Below, one piece after another: positions 8,873 to 17,019 of a DNA stretch of 42,492 nucleotides (position 1 is the first letter of the stretch; each line of letters begins with the position of its first letter). This DNA is from Gemmobacter sp. GTDB lineage: Bacteria > Pseudomonadota > Alphaproteobacteria > Rhodobacterales > Rhodobacteraceae. Under the pieces are notes generated by a model. That model did no database searches. It saw nothing but the letters and a program-made list of their open reading frames with translations, and was not told the origin of the DNA. The stretch spans positions 1 to 42,492 of the forward strand of contig JAIRJX010000041.1 in NCBI GenBank assembly GCA_031260425.1, given 5' to 3'. Both the position numbers and the translations under genes were made by a program.

Positions 8873-8954
8873 GCGCGCACCTCGCAGTCGCTGCGGGCGG
8901 AAGAGACGATCAGGGCAGCGCGGCACGCAAGAAGGTCGCAAGACGGGGGCGCGA

Positions 8955-9812
8955 ATGGCAGGGGCAGCGATCAGGCATCTGGTCCGGGGGGCGGTTTTGA
9001 TCGGCGCGCTGGCGGGTTGTGTCGAAGAGGGTGGTCCCTTCGCGGCGCAACCGAAGGCGGGTGCGGCGGCGCAGCCGGCCAGCAAGCCCGCAACTTCGGT
9101 TCGGCTGGTCGACCGCGATGTCGAGGCGCCGGAAGCGTTTCAGACCACCGACACGGCGTTGTGGGACGGCCGTCCCTCGCTCGGTGGCGTCTGGGTGGCC
9201 TCTGCCACCGCAAAGGACCCGGAGCGGGTGATCCTGCGCAATCCGGCGAACGGCAAGTTCGTGATTGGCGCGCTGTTCCACCGCGCGCAGGCAAATCCGG
9301 GGCCGGCCTTGCAGATTTCGTCGGACGCGGCGGCGGCCCTGGGCTTGCAGGCCGGACAGCCGGGGCGGATCAACGTAACCGCGCTGCGGCGCGAGGATGC
9401 GGCCCCACGGGCCGATGCGGCGAGACCGCTGCTGGATGCGTCGGAAACCGTGGTGGGCGAGACCCCGGTCTCCGACGGCAAGCCGGCCCTGGCCACCGGG
9501 GCGCAACCCGTTGCCGGCGGGCCGATCGCCGTGGCGCCCCTCGACAAGGCGCCCTCCACTCTTGCCGTCGCGGAGCCGGCCAGCGTGCCGGGTGGCGCGC
9601 ATGTGGTGCAGATCGGCATCTTCTCGATCGAGGCCAATGCACGGCGCGCCGCCGATGCGCTGGGTAAGGCCGGGGTCGCGGCGAAGATCCGGCCCGGTCA
9701 GACCCAGGGCAAGGCGCATTGGTCGGTCACCGCTTCGGGAGGCGACCGGACGGCTCTTCTCGCACAAGTGAAGTCGCTGGGCTTCACCGATGCCTATTTC
9801 CTTTCGAAATGA
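8955..9812 (+). CDS. SPOR-domain lipoprotein
   Basis: A 285-residue predicted lipoprotein. The start at 8955 gives a basic N-terminus, a hydrophobic core and a lipobox L-A-G-C with Cys22, so it should be lipidated and held at a membrane facing the periplasm. The middle (about 80-200) is Ala/Pro-rich and low in complexity. The last roughly 75 residues (VVQIGIFSIEANARRAADAL onward) match a SPOR domain, which binds denuded peptidoglycan at division sites. The segment WVASATAKDPERVILRNPANGK resembles RlpA-type proteins of alphaproteobacteria. It lies just upstream of a D-Ala-D-Ala carboxypeptidase gene, a common Rhodobacteraceae arrangement that fits a shared role in septal wall remodelling. Confidence 0.85.
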   Translation: MAGAAIRHLVRGAVLIGALAGCVEEGGPFAAQPKAGAAAQPASKPATSVRLVDRDVEAPEAFQTTDTALWDGRPSLGGVWVASATAKDPERVILRNPANGKFVIGALFHRAQANPGPALQISSDAAAALGLQAGQPGRINVTALRREDAAPRADAARPLLDASETVVGETPVSDGKPALATGAQPVAGGPIAVAPLDKAPSTLAVAEPASVPGGAHVVQIGIFSIEANARRAADALGKAGVAAKIRPGQTQGKAHWSVTASGGDRTALLAQVKSLGFTDAYFLSK

Positions 9813-9864
9813 CCTCAGGGTGGGACCGGGCGGCCCCGCCTTCCCCAAGACAGGGATCCGAGCC

Positions 9865-11028
9865 ATGATCAAGCGCCTTCGCCTCGTTCTTGCCCTCGTG
9901 CTGCTGAGCGCCCCGGCGCAGGCGTTCGAAACCCAGGCCACCGCTGCCTGGGTCTATGACGTGACCACCCGGACCGTGCTGCTCGACAAGAATGCCGATA
10001 CCTCGATCCCGCCCGCCTCCATGTCGAAGCTGATGACGCTGAACATGCTGTTCGAGGCGTTGCAGGATGGACGCTATGCCAAGGACACCACTTTCCCGGT
10101 ATCGGAAAAGGCGTGGAAGATGGGCGGCTCCAAGATGTTCGTGAAGCCCGACGACCGCCCTTCGGTGGAAGATCTGATCCATGGCATCATCATCAATTCG
10201 GGCAATGACGCCTGCGTGGTGGTGGCCGAGGGGATGGGCGGCAGCGAGGACGCCTTCGCCCGCCGCATGACCGAGCGCGCCCATGAGTTGGGAATGGAGA
10301 GCTCGACCTTTACCAATGCCTCGGGCTGGCCCGCGCCGGACCACCGGATGAGCGCGCATGACCTCGGGCTTCTGGCCGTGCGCATGATTACCGAATTCCC
10401 CGAATACTATCCGTATTTCGGGCTGACCGAATACAGCTACAAGGGCCGGGTTCCCGCCAACAGCCAGAACCGTAACCCGCTTTTGCGTATCCAGGGCGGC
10501 GACTGGAAGGCTGACGGGCTCAAGACCGGCCATACCGAGGAGGCGGGCTACGGCCTTGTCGGTTCGGCGGTGCATGAGGGCGGGCGGCGCATCGTCTTCG
10601 TCCTTGCGGGTCTGCCCTCGGAACGTGCACGTGCCGAGGAAAGCGAGCGCATCGCCAACTGGGCCTTTCGCGAATTCGCCATGAAGACCGTGGCCCGCGC
10701 CGGCGCCCGCATCGCCGAGGCCGAGGTCTGGGACGGCGAGGTGGATCGGGTCGGGCTGGTGCCGGTCGAGGATGTCTCGCGGCTGATCCCGGCGGGCGCG
10801 CATGAGAAGATGACGGCGGAGGTGGTCTATCGCGGCCCGGTCGCGGCGCCGGTGGCCGCAGGCGCGCAAGTGGCGGAACTGGTGGTGCATATCCCCGGCA
10901 TTCCGGAAGCGCGGGTGCCGCTGGTCGCCGAAACTGCCGTGCCGAAGGCGGGGCTCGCCCGCAAGCTGATCATCGCCGCGCAGGATCTGTTCCACCGCGT
11001 GCTCTCGTCCGGGGCAACCGCAAGCTGA
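9865..11028 (+). CDS. dacC: D-alanyl-D-alanine carboxypeptidase (DacA/DacC type, S11)
   Basis: A 387-residue periplasmic penicillin-binding protein of low molecular mass that trims the terminal D-Ala from peptidoglycan pentapeptides. The start at 9865 gives a clear signal peptide with an AQA cleavage site at about residue 20. The three active-site motifs are present: SMSK (Ser52, Lys55), SGN (about 112, in NSGNDACV) and KTG (about 219, in LKTGHT). The C-terminal domain of about 90 residues and a final amphipathic tail fit membrane-anchored S11 enzymes. Its stop codon overlaps the tmk start (TGATG). Naming it DacC rather than DacA is not certain. Confidence 0.92.
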   Translation: MIKRLRLVLALVLLSAPAQAFETQATAAWVYDVTTRTVLLDKNADTSIPPASMSKLMTLNMLFEALQDGRYAKDTTFPVSEKAWKMGGSKMFVKPDDRPSVEDLIHGIIINSGNDACVVVAEGMGGSEDAFARRMTERAHELGMESSTFTNASGWPAPDHRMSAHDLGLLAVRMITEFPEYYPYFGLTEYSYKGRVPANSQNRNPLLRIQGGDWKADGLKTGHTEEAGYGLVGSAVHEGGRRIVFVLAGLPSERARAEESERIANWAFREFAMKTVARAGARIAEAEVWDGEVDRVGLVPVEDVSRLIPAGAHEKMTAEVVYRGPVAAPVAAGAQVAELVVHIPGIPEARVPLVAETAVPKAGLARKLIIAAQDLFHRVLSSGATAS

Positions 11029-11654
11029 TGGCGGGGGGCCGTTTCCTCAGCTTCGAGGGCATCGACGGCTCGGGCAAGAGCACGCAGGCGCGCCTTCTGG
11101 CCGAGGCGCTGCGGGGCCTCGGACGGCCGGTGACACTGACCCGCGAGCCCGGCGGCAGCCCTGGCGCCGAAGAGATCCGCCGGCTGGTGCTGGAGGGCGA
11201 TCCCGACCGCTGGTCGGCCGAGACGGAGTTGTTGCTTTTCACCGCCGCCCGTCGTGATCATCTGGAAAGGACCATCCGCCCGGCGCTGGCGCGGGGCGAG
11301 GTGGTGATCACCGATCGCTTCGCCGACAGTTCGCGCATGTATCAGGGCATCTCGCGTGGCGATCTGGCCTCTCTGGTGGAGGCGCTGCACGCATTGATGA
11401 TCGGGGTGGAGCCGGACCTGACGGTGCTGATCGACATCGACCCCGAGGTCGGATTGTCCCGCGCCCTTGCCCGCAAGGGCGCCGAGCAGCGGTTCGAGGA
11501 TATGGGGCAGGGCTTGCAGCGGCGGATGCGTGACGGCTTTCTGGCGCTTGCAGCCAGTCATCCCGGGCGGTTCCGGGTGATCGACGGCGCCCGCGATCCG
11601 CAGGCGGTGGCGGCAGAGGTGCTGGCGACGGTCCGCGCCCATCTCGGGGTCTGA
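11028..11654 (+). CDS. tmk: Thymidylate kinase
   Basis: A 208-residue dTMP kinase that makes dTDP for DNA synthesis. The P-loop FEGIDGSGKST is at about residues 8-18. TREPGGSPGAEEIR (DR/E-type substrate loop) and DRFADSSRMYQG are in their expected places. The ATG overlaps the dacC stop by one base, and holB begins 1 base after the tmk stop, so the three are co-translated. The tmk-holB pairing is widespread in bacteria. Confidence 0.96.
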   Translation: MAGGRFLSFEGIDGSGKSTQARLLAEALRGLGRPVTLTREPGGSPGAEEIRRLVLEGDPDRWSAETELLLFTAARRDHLERTIRPALARGEVVITDRFADSSRMYQGISRGDLASLVEALHALMIGVEPDLTVLIDIDPEVGLSRALARKGAEQRFEDMGQGLQRRMRDGFLALAASHPGRFRVIDGARDPQAVAAEVLATVRAHLGV

Positions 11655-11655
11655 C

Positions 11656-12786
11656 ATGCCATCGGTCTTTCTTGGCGATTTTCCCGAACCCGATCGTGTG
11701 GAGGGCGCCCCCCATCCGCGCGAGACGGTGCGGCTGGTCGGGCATGAGGCGGCGCAGGAGAGCTTCCTTTCCAGCTTCCGGGCCGGGCGGTTGCATCACG
11801 GCTGGCTTATCACCGGACCGCGCGGGGTGGGGAAGGCCACGCTCGCCTGGCGGCTGGCGCGCTTCCTGCTGGCCGTGCCCGAAGATGACGGCGGCATGTT
11901 CGCCCCGCCGCCGCCTGAGACGCTGGACATTCCCGATGATCATCCGGTCGCCCGCCGGCTGGTCGCGCTGTCGGAGCCCGGGCTCTATCTGCTCCGGCGT
12001 GGGCTGAACCTGACCGAGACCATGCCGGCGCAGGAGATACTCGTCGGCGAGGTGCGCAGGCTGAAGGATTACTTCGCGCTCTCCGCCGCCGATGGCGGGC
12101 GGCGGGTGGCGATCATCGACAGTGCCGACGAGATGAACATGCAGGCGGCCAATGCACTGTTGAAGCTGCTGGAAGAGCCGCCCGCAGGGGTGGTGTTCCT
12201 CCTGATCTCGCACCAGCCTTCGCGGCTTCTGCCCACCATCCGCTCGCGGTGTCGGGAATTGCGGCTGGTGCCGCTGCCCGCCGAACAAATGGCGCAGGCG
12301 CTGGAGCAGGCGGGCACGCCTGCGGAGGATCCGCAGGCCATGGCGGAGCTTGCGGGCGGTTCGGTCGGAGCGGCGATCCGTCTGGCCAATCTCGACGGGA
12401 TGGCGTTTTACGAAGACCTGCTCGCGGTTCTTTCCGGGCTGCCGCGCATGGATCGGGCGAAGCTGCTGGCGCTGTCGGAAAGCGGCAGCGGCAAGGGCCG
12501 CGAGCAGCACTTCGACCTTGCGGTGACGCTGATCGACCTTTTGCTGGCCCGGTTGGCCCGCTCCGGCACCACCGGTGTCCTGCCGCTTGAGGCCGGACGG
12601 GGGGAGGCGGCGCTGCTGCAACGCCTCTCGCCCGATCCATGGGCTGCGCGGAGGTGGGCGGAACTGGCCCAGAGCCTGTCGGCGCGGGCGCGGCGCGGCA
12701 AGGCGGTCAACCTTGACCCTGCAGCGCTTCTCATGGATATGTTGCTCCAGATCGAACAGACTGCGGCCACGCTCGCCGCCCGGTGA
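11656..12786 (+). CDS. holB: DNA polymerase III subunit delta'
   Basis: A 376-residue clamp-loader subunit. It has the AAA+ fold with a GPRGVGKATLAWRLARFLL P-loop-like segment at about residues 54-72, a DSADEMNMQAANALLKLLEEPP block (about 155-176, the delta'/gamma signature) and SRCRELRLVPL (about 197-207, containing the conserved SRC motif). The C-terminal part is helical and less conserved. It lies between tmk and tatD with almost no spacing, which is the usual arrangement. The protein acts in the cytoplasm as part of the polymerase III holoenzyme. Confidence 0.95.
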   Translation: MPSVFLGDFPEPDRVEGAPHPRETVRLVGHEAAQESFLSSFRAGRLHHGWLITGPRGVGKATLAWRLARFLLAVPEDDGGMFAPPPPETLDIPDDHPVARRLVALSEPGLYLLRRGLNLTETMPAQEILVGEVRRLKDYFALSAADGGRRVAIIDSADEMNMQAANALLKLLEEPPAGVVFLLISHQPSRLLPTIRSRCRELRLVPLPAEQMAQALEQAGTPAEDPQAMAELAGGSVGAAIRLANLDGMAFYEDLLAVLSGLPRMDRAKLLALSESGSGKGREQHFDLAVTLIDLLLARLARSGTTGVLPLEAGRGEAALLQRLSPDPWAARRWAELAQSLSARARRGKAVNLDPAALLMDMLLQIEQTAATLAAR

Positions 12787-12789
12787 TGC

Positions 12790-13590
12790 ATGACCCTGCC
12801 TGACATCGTGGACAGCCACTGCCATCTCGACTTTCCGGATTTCGAGGGCGAGATGGCGCGTATCGTCGAAAGTGCCCGTGCCGCCGGGGTGCGCCGGATG
12901 GTGACGATCTGCACGAAGCTCGGGAACGAGCCGCGGGTGCGCGCCATTGCAGAAGATTTCGAGGGCGTGTTCTACGCCGCCGGCACCCATCCGATGAGCG
13001 CCGCCGAAGAACCGCTCGTCACCGTCGAGCAATTGGTGGCGCTGGCGCGGCATCCGAAATTCGTCGGCATCGGTGAGACGGGGCTTGACTATCACTACAC
13101 CGCCGACAGCGCCGAGGTGCAGAAAGCCTCGCTGCGGCTTCATATCGAGGCGGCGCAGGAAACCGGGCTGCCGCTGATCATCCATGCCCGCGCGGCGGAT
13201 GAGGATATGGCGGCGATCCTGACCGAAGGTTATCGCCGCCGGCCCTATTCCTGCGTGATGCACTGTTTCTCGTCAGGCGCGGGCCTCGCGCGGGCGGCGC
13301 TGGATCTGGGCTTTTACCTGTCGATGTCCGGGATCGTCACTTTTCCCAAGTCGCAGGAATTGCGCGACATCTTCGCGGCTGCGCCGCTGGAGCGGATCCT
13401 TCTGGAAACCGACAGCCCCTATCTCGCCCCCGTCCCTCGGCGCGGCAAGCGAAACGAGCCGGCCTACACCGCCTTCACAGCAGTGACCGGCGCCGCCCTC
13501 TTCGGAGTGAGCGTCGAGGAATTCGCCACCGCCACCACCGCCAATTTCGACCGGCTGTTTCACAAGGCCGCAGCGGGTGGGGCGGCCTGA
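12790..13590 (+). CDS. tatD: TatD-family metal-dependent hydrolase
   Basis: A 266-residue TatD/YcfH-type deoxyribonuclease-like hydrolase with a TIM-barrel fold and two metals. Metal-binding motifs are DSHCHLDFPDF at the N-terminus, GIGETGLDYHY (about 94-104), PLIIHARAADEDM (about 127-139), CVMHCFSSG (about 155-163) and LLETDSPYLAPVP (about 201-213). Family members act as 3'-5' DNA/RNA exonucleases or D-aminoacyl-tRNA-linked enzymes; the exact substrate here is not known. Its stop codon overlaps the start of the following metallo-hydrolase gene (TGATG). Confidence 0.92.
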   Translation: MTLPDIVDSHCHLDFPDFEGEMARIVESARAAGVRRMVTICTKLGNEPRVRAIAEDFEGVFYAAGTHPMSAAEEPLVTVEQLVALARHPKFVGIGETGLDYHYTADSAEVQKASLRLHIEAAQETGLPLIIHARAADEDMAAILTEGYRRRPYSCVMHCFSSGAGLARAALDLGFYLSMSGIVTFPKSQELRDIFAAAPLERILLETDSPYLAPVPRRGKRNEPAYTAFTAVTGAALFGVSVEEFATATTANFDRLFHKAAAGGAA

Positions 13591-14384
13591 TGTATCGCTT
13601 CACCATCCTCGGCTGCGGCTCGTCCGGGGGGGTGCCCCGGCTTGGCGGTGACTGGGGCGATTGCGATCCGGCCAACCCGAAGAACCGTCGCCGCCGCTGT
13701 TCGTTGCTGGTCGAGCGGATTGGGGAGGGTGGGGTGACGCGGGTGCTGATCGACACCTCGCCCGACATGCGCGAACAACTGCTGGATGCGGGCATCGGCA
13801 CGCTGGATGCGGTGGCCTATACTCATTCCCATGCCGATCATGTGCATGGCATCGACGATCTGCGCCAGATCGTGTTCAATCTGCGCCGCCGCCTGCCGGT
13901 CTGGGCCGACGGGCCGACGCAGGGCGCGCTGATCGACCGGTTCGGCTATGCCTTCGTGCAGCCGGCGGATTCGCCTTATCCGCCGATCCTCGATCTCCAC
14001 ACCATCAACGGCCCCTTCGTGATCGAGGGCGCGGGGGGGGCGGTGACGCTGGCGCCATTCCGCGCCGATCACGGCTCGGTCGATGCGCTGGGGTTTCGCA
14101 TTGGCGGGCTGGCCTATCTGCCCGATGCGGTGGCGATCCCCGAGGAAAGCTGGCCGCAACTGAGCGGGCTGGATGTCTGGATCGTCGATGCGCTGCGGCG
14201 CAAGCCGCATCCGACCCATGCCCATCTGGCGATGTCTCTGGACTGGATCGCGCGGGCGAAGCCGCAGCGTGCGGTGCTGACCAATATGCATCTCGACTTG
14301 GATTACGAGACGCTCTGCGTCGAGCTTCCCGCCCGGGTCACACCGGCCCATGACGGGATGCGGATCGAGCTGCCGGTGCGATGA
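13590..14384 (+). CDS. MBL-fold metallo-hydrolase (PhnP-like)
   Basis: A 264-residue metallo-beta-lactamase-fold protein of the PhnP / phosphodiesterase-like group. It opens with the GCGSSGGVPRLGGDWG segment and has the metal motif THSHADHVHGIDDLR (about 75-89), then a second metal-ligand region around PFRADHGS and NMHLDLDYE near the C-terminus. The substrate is likely a cyclic phosphodiester or similar, but this is family knowledge and not visible here. There is no phosphonate gene nearby, so a PhnP role is unlikely; the tatD-MBL pairing is conserved in Rhodobacteraceae. The last 4 bases overlap the permease start (ATGA). Confidence 0.88.
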   Translation: MYRFTILGCGSSGGVPRLGGDWGDCDPANPKNRRRRCSLLVERIGEGGVTRVLIDTSPDMREQLLDAGIGTLDAVAYTHSHADHVHGIDDLRQIVFNLRRRLPVWADGPTQGALIDRFGYAFVQPADSPYPPILDLHTINGPFVIEGAGGAVTLAPFRADHGSVDALGFRIGGLAYLPDAVAIPEESWPQLSGLDVWIVDALRRKPHPTHAHLAMSLDWIARAKPQRAVLTNMHLDLDYETLCVELPARVTPAHDGMRIELPVR

Positions 14385-15316
14385 ATGCGCTGATCGACGT
14401 CATCCTGCCGGTCTTTCTGGTGATCGGCGCTGGCTGGGCAGCGGCGCGGGCCGGGCTTTTCCCGGATGCGGCGGTAGACGGGCTGATGCGTTTTGCCCAG
14501 ATTTTCGCAGTGCCGGCGCTGCTGTTCCTGTCGATCTCGCGGCTGGATCTGGCGGCGGCCTTCGATACCGGGCTGTTCGCCAGCTTCTATATCGGCGCGT
14601 TTTCGAGCTTCGGTCTCGGCATTCTCGGCGCGCGGCTTCTGGGGCGGCCGGGGGCGGATGCGGTGGCGATCGGCTTCGCCTGCCTGTTCTCCAACTCGCT
14701 GTTGCTTGGTGTGCCGATCACCGAGCGCGCCTATGGCCCTGACGCGCTGGATGCCAATTACGCCATCATCGCGACCCATTCGCCCCTCCTTTACGCCGCT
14801 GGCATCACCCTGATGGAGTTGACGCGCAGCCATGGCCTTGACCTGCCTGCCGGCAAGCTGGCGCGGCAGGTGCTGCGGGCGATCTTCAGCCAGCCGATGG
14901 TGCTGGGTATCTGCGCCGGCCTCATGGTGAACCTGAGCGGCCTGCCGGTGCCGGATTTCGCCTCCGGCGCCCTGAAGATGGTGGGGGGCGCCGCGATCCC
15001 TACCGCGCTTTTCGGGCTCGGCGGCGTGCTCCGCCGCTACCACCCCGAGGGCGACGGGCGCGCCATCGCAATGGTCGTCGCGCTGTCGCTGCTTCTGCAT
15101 CCCGCGCTTACATGGCTGCTCGGCACGCGGGTCTTCGGGTTGACCACCGGGCAGTTGCGATCTGCCGTGCTGACCGCTGCCATGGCGCCGGGGGTGAACG
15201 CTTATCTCTTCGCGCATTTCTACGGCGTTGCGAAGCGGGTGAGCGCCTCGGCGGTGCTGCTGGCTACCGCTGTCTCCATCGGCACGATCTGGTTCTGGCT
15301 GCATGTCCTGCCCTGA
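14381..15316 (+). CDS. AEC-family transporter (auxin efflux carrier type)
   Basis: A 311-residue inner-membrane permease with about 10 hydrophobic segments. The N-terminal [22 protein letters not shown] and the central [15 protein letters not shown] segments are typical of the AEC family, whose bacterial members export or take up small organic acids such as malate or malonate. The substrate cannot be told from the sequence. It overlaps the MBL gene by 4 bases and so is probably translated with the tmk-holB-tatD-MBL message. Confidence 0.88.
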   Translation: MNALIDVILPVFLVIGAGWAAARAGLFPDAAVDGLMRFAQIFAVPALLFLSISRLDLAAAFDTGLFASFYIGAFSSFGLGILGARLLGRPGADAVAIGFACLFSNSLLLGVPITERAYGPDALDANYAIIATHSPLLYAAGITLMELTRSHGLDLPAGKLARQVLRAIFSQPMVLGICAGLMVNLSGLPVPDFASGALKMVGGAAIPTALFGLGGVLRRYHPEGDGRAIAMVVALSLLLHPALTWLLGTRVFGLTTGQLRSAVLTAAMAPGVNAYLFAHFYGVAKRVSASAVLLATAVSIGTIWFWLHVLP

Positions 15317-15371
15317 GGCTTGGCATCCGCGCTGTTTCGCCTATCAAGGCCCGGCAAGACCGGAGAAAGAC

Positions 15372-16502
15372 ATGGCCAAGCGATTCGCCTTCCAGATCCA
15401 CGCGACCGAGGGGGCCGCCCGTGCCGGCACGATCACCACCCCGAGGGGAGAGATCCGCACCCCCGCCTTCATGCCGGTCGGCACCGCCGCCACCGTGAAG
15501 GCGATGTTGCCGGAAAGCGTGCGGGCGACCGGGGCCGATATCCTGCTGGGCAATACCTACCACCTGATGCTGCGGCCGGGGGCAGAGCGGATCGCGCGCC
15601 TCGGCGGATTGCATCGCTTCATGAACTGGGAGCACCCGATCCTGACCGACTCGGGCGGCTTTCAGGTAATGAGCCTTGCCAGCCTGCGAAAGCTCAGCGA
15701 GGACGGGGTGCAGTTCGCCAGCCATGTCGACGGCTCGCGGCATATGCTTTCGCCCGAGCGCAGCATGGAGATCCAGAAGCATCTCGGCTCCGACATCGTG
15801 ATGTGTTTCGACGAATGCCCGGCCCTGCCCGCCGATGAGGAGACGGTGGCGAAATCCATGCGGCTTTCCATGCGCTGGGCAAGGCGGAGCCGGGATGCCT
15901 TCGGCGACCGGCCGGGACATGCGCTTTTCGGTATCATGCAGGGCGGTGTGACACGGGAATTGCGCGAGGAATCAGCCGAGGCGTTGAAGGTGATCGGCTT
16001 CGACGGCTACGCGGTGGGCGGGCTTGCGGTCGGCGAAGGGCAGGCGGCGATGTTCGGCGTGCTGGACTACGCGCCGGGCTTTCTGCCCGGGGACAAGCCG
16101 CGTTACCTGATGGGCGTCGGCAAGCCCGATGACATCGTGGGCGCGGTCGAGCGCGGCATCGACATGATGGATTGCGTGCTGCCCTCGCGATCGGGGCGCA
16201 CAGGACAGGCCTGGACGCGGCGTGGGCAGGTGAACATCAAGAATGCCCGCCATCAAGACGACCCGCGCCCGCTGGACGAGGATTGCACCTGCCCGGCCTG
16301 TCGGAGCTACTCCCGCGCCTATCTGCACCACGTCTTCCGCGCACAGGAGATCATTTCCTCCATGCTGCTGACCTGGCACAATCTGCATTACTATCAGGAA
16401 CTGATGCAGGGCCTGCGCGACACCATCACCGAAGGGCGGCTGGCGGCCTTTGCCGACGATTTCCGCGCCCGCCGCGCCGAGGGTGATATCGAGCCGATTT
16501 GA
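15372..16502 (+). CDS. tgt: tRNA-guanine transglycosylase (queuine tRNA-ribosyltransferase)
   Basis: A 376-residue enzyme that exchanges guanine-34 for preQ1 in tRNAs with GUN anticodons, a step of queuosine synthesis. The catalytic Asp lies in DSGGFQVMS (about 94-102), the second Asp in the [13 protein letters not shown] neighbourhood, and the zinc site is [16 protein letters not shown] (about 307-322). The ATG at 15372 follows GGAGAAAGAC and gives the family's usual N-terminus ([13 protein letters not shown]). It is followed by a 517-base gap with a repeat element and the lon promoter. Confidence 0.96.
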   Translation: MAKRFAFQIHATEGAARAGTITTPRGEIRTPAFMPVGTAATVKAMLPESVRATGADILLGNTYHLMLRPGAERIARLGGLHRFMNWEHPILTDSGGFQVMSLASLRKLSEDGVQFASHVDGSRHMLSPERSMEIQKHLGSDIVMCFDECPALPADEETVAKSMRLSMRWARRSRDAFGDRPGHALFGIMQGGVTRELREESAEALKVIGFDGYAVGGLAVGEGQAAMFGVLDYAPGFLPGDKPRYLMGVGKPDDIVGAVERGIDMMDCVLPSRSGRTGQAWTRRGQVNIKNARHQDDPRPLDEDCTCPACRSYSRAYLHHVFRAQEIISSMLLTWHNLHYYQELMQGLRDTITEGRLAAFADDFRARRAEGDIEPI

Positions 16503-16589
16503 AGGAGAGGTCGGTATCCAGGCTTTCCCATGTGCATTCATCTAGCCTCCGCGCGGCGCCCCCACCCAGGCACCGTGGGAGCCCGTCCC

Positions 16590-16765
16590 CCCGCCCGGAA
16601 CAGCCGCGCAAGCGGCCCGGACAGCGCCCGGCTGCCCGCGAGGGCGGGCGCTATGGTGACATTGGCGCGGGGATCAATCATCGGCGGGCGTGTCACCATA
16701 AAGTGACGGCTGCGATCGTCGGAACGCCCACCCGCGGTCGGGCGCCACCCTCTGTCGCAGAGGGT
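16590..16765 (+). repeat. Structured intergenic repeat, copy B
   Basis: Second copy of the repeat. It contains GCCCGGAACAGCCGCGC (16593), the GGGCGGGCGCT arm, GGGATCAATCAT (16670-16681, identical to copy A), the ACCATAAAGTG block, the CGCCCACCCGCGGTCGGGCGC arm and a CCCTCTGTCGCAGAGGGT palindrome (16748-16765). It lies downstream of tgt. The rest of 16503-17019 holds no gene that I can support; the lon promoter is at its end. Confidence 0.75.
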
Positions 16766-16915
16766 ATTGCGGACCGGGAGGTCAAGGGCAGATTCGTCCG
16801 GGAAGCAGGAATTGGCTACCGCCACGGGGTGACAATCTTCAACAGGGCTCCGCTGCGCCCGACCCCTCCAGCCGGTCCCGGATATCCGCTGGATGCGAAT
16901 GTGAGGCGCCCGATG

Positions 16916-16943
16916 TTGACAGCGGCAGAGCCACCCCCCAGAT
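16916..16943 (+). promoter_or_regulatory. Sigma-32-like heat-shock promoter of lon
   Basis: TTGACA (16916-16921) is followed 14 bases later by CCCCAGAT (16936-16943), a close match to the heat-shock pattern of TTGAA-like -35 and CCCCAT-T -10. It lies 77 bases upstream of lon, a classic heat-shock gene. A sigma-70 reading with the same TTGACA and CAGATA at 17 bases is also possible. Confidence 0.5.
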
Positions 16944-17019
16944 AGATAGACCGAAAGGGGGAATCCGGGCTGCCGATGGTCGGGGTCGGGGCCTTCCCGC
17001 CAGATCCAAGGATACGCGC

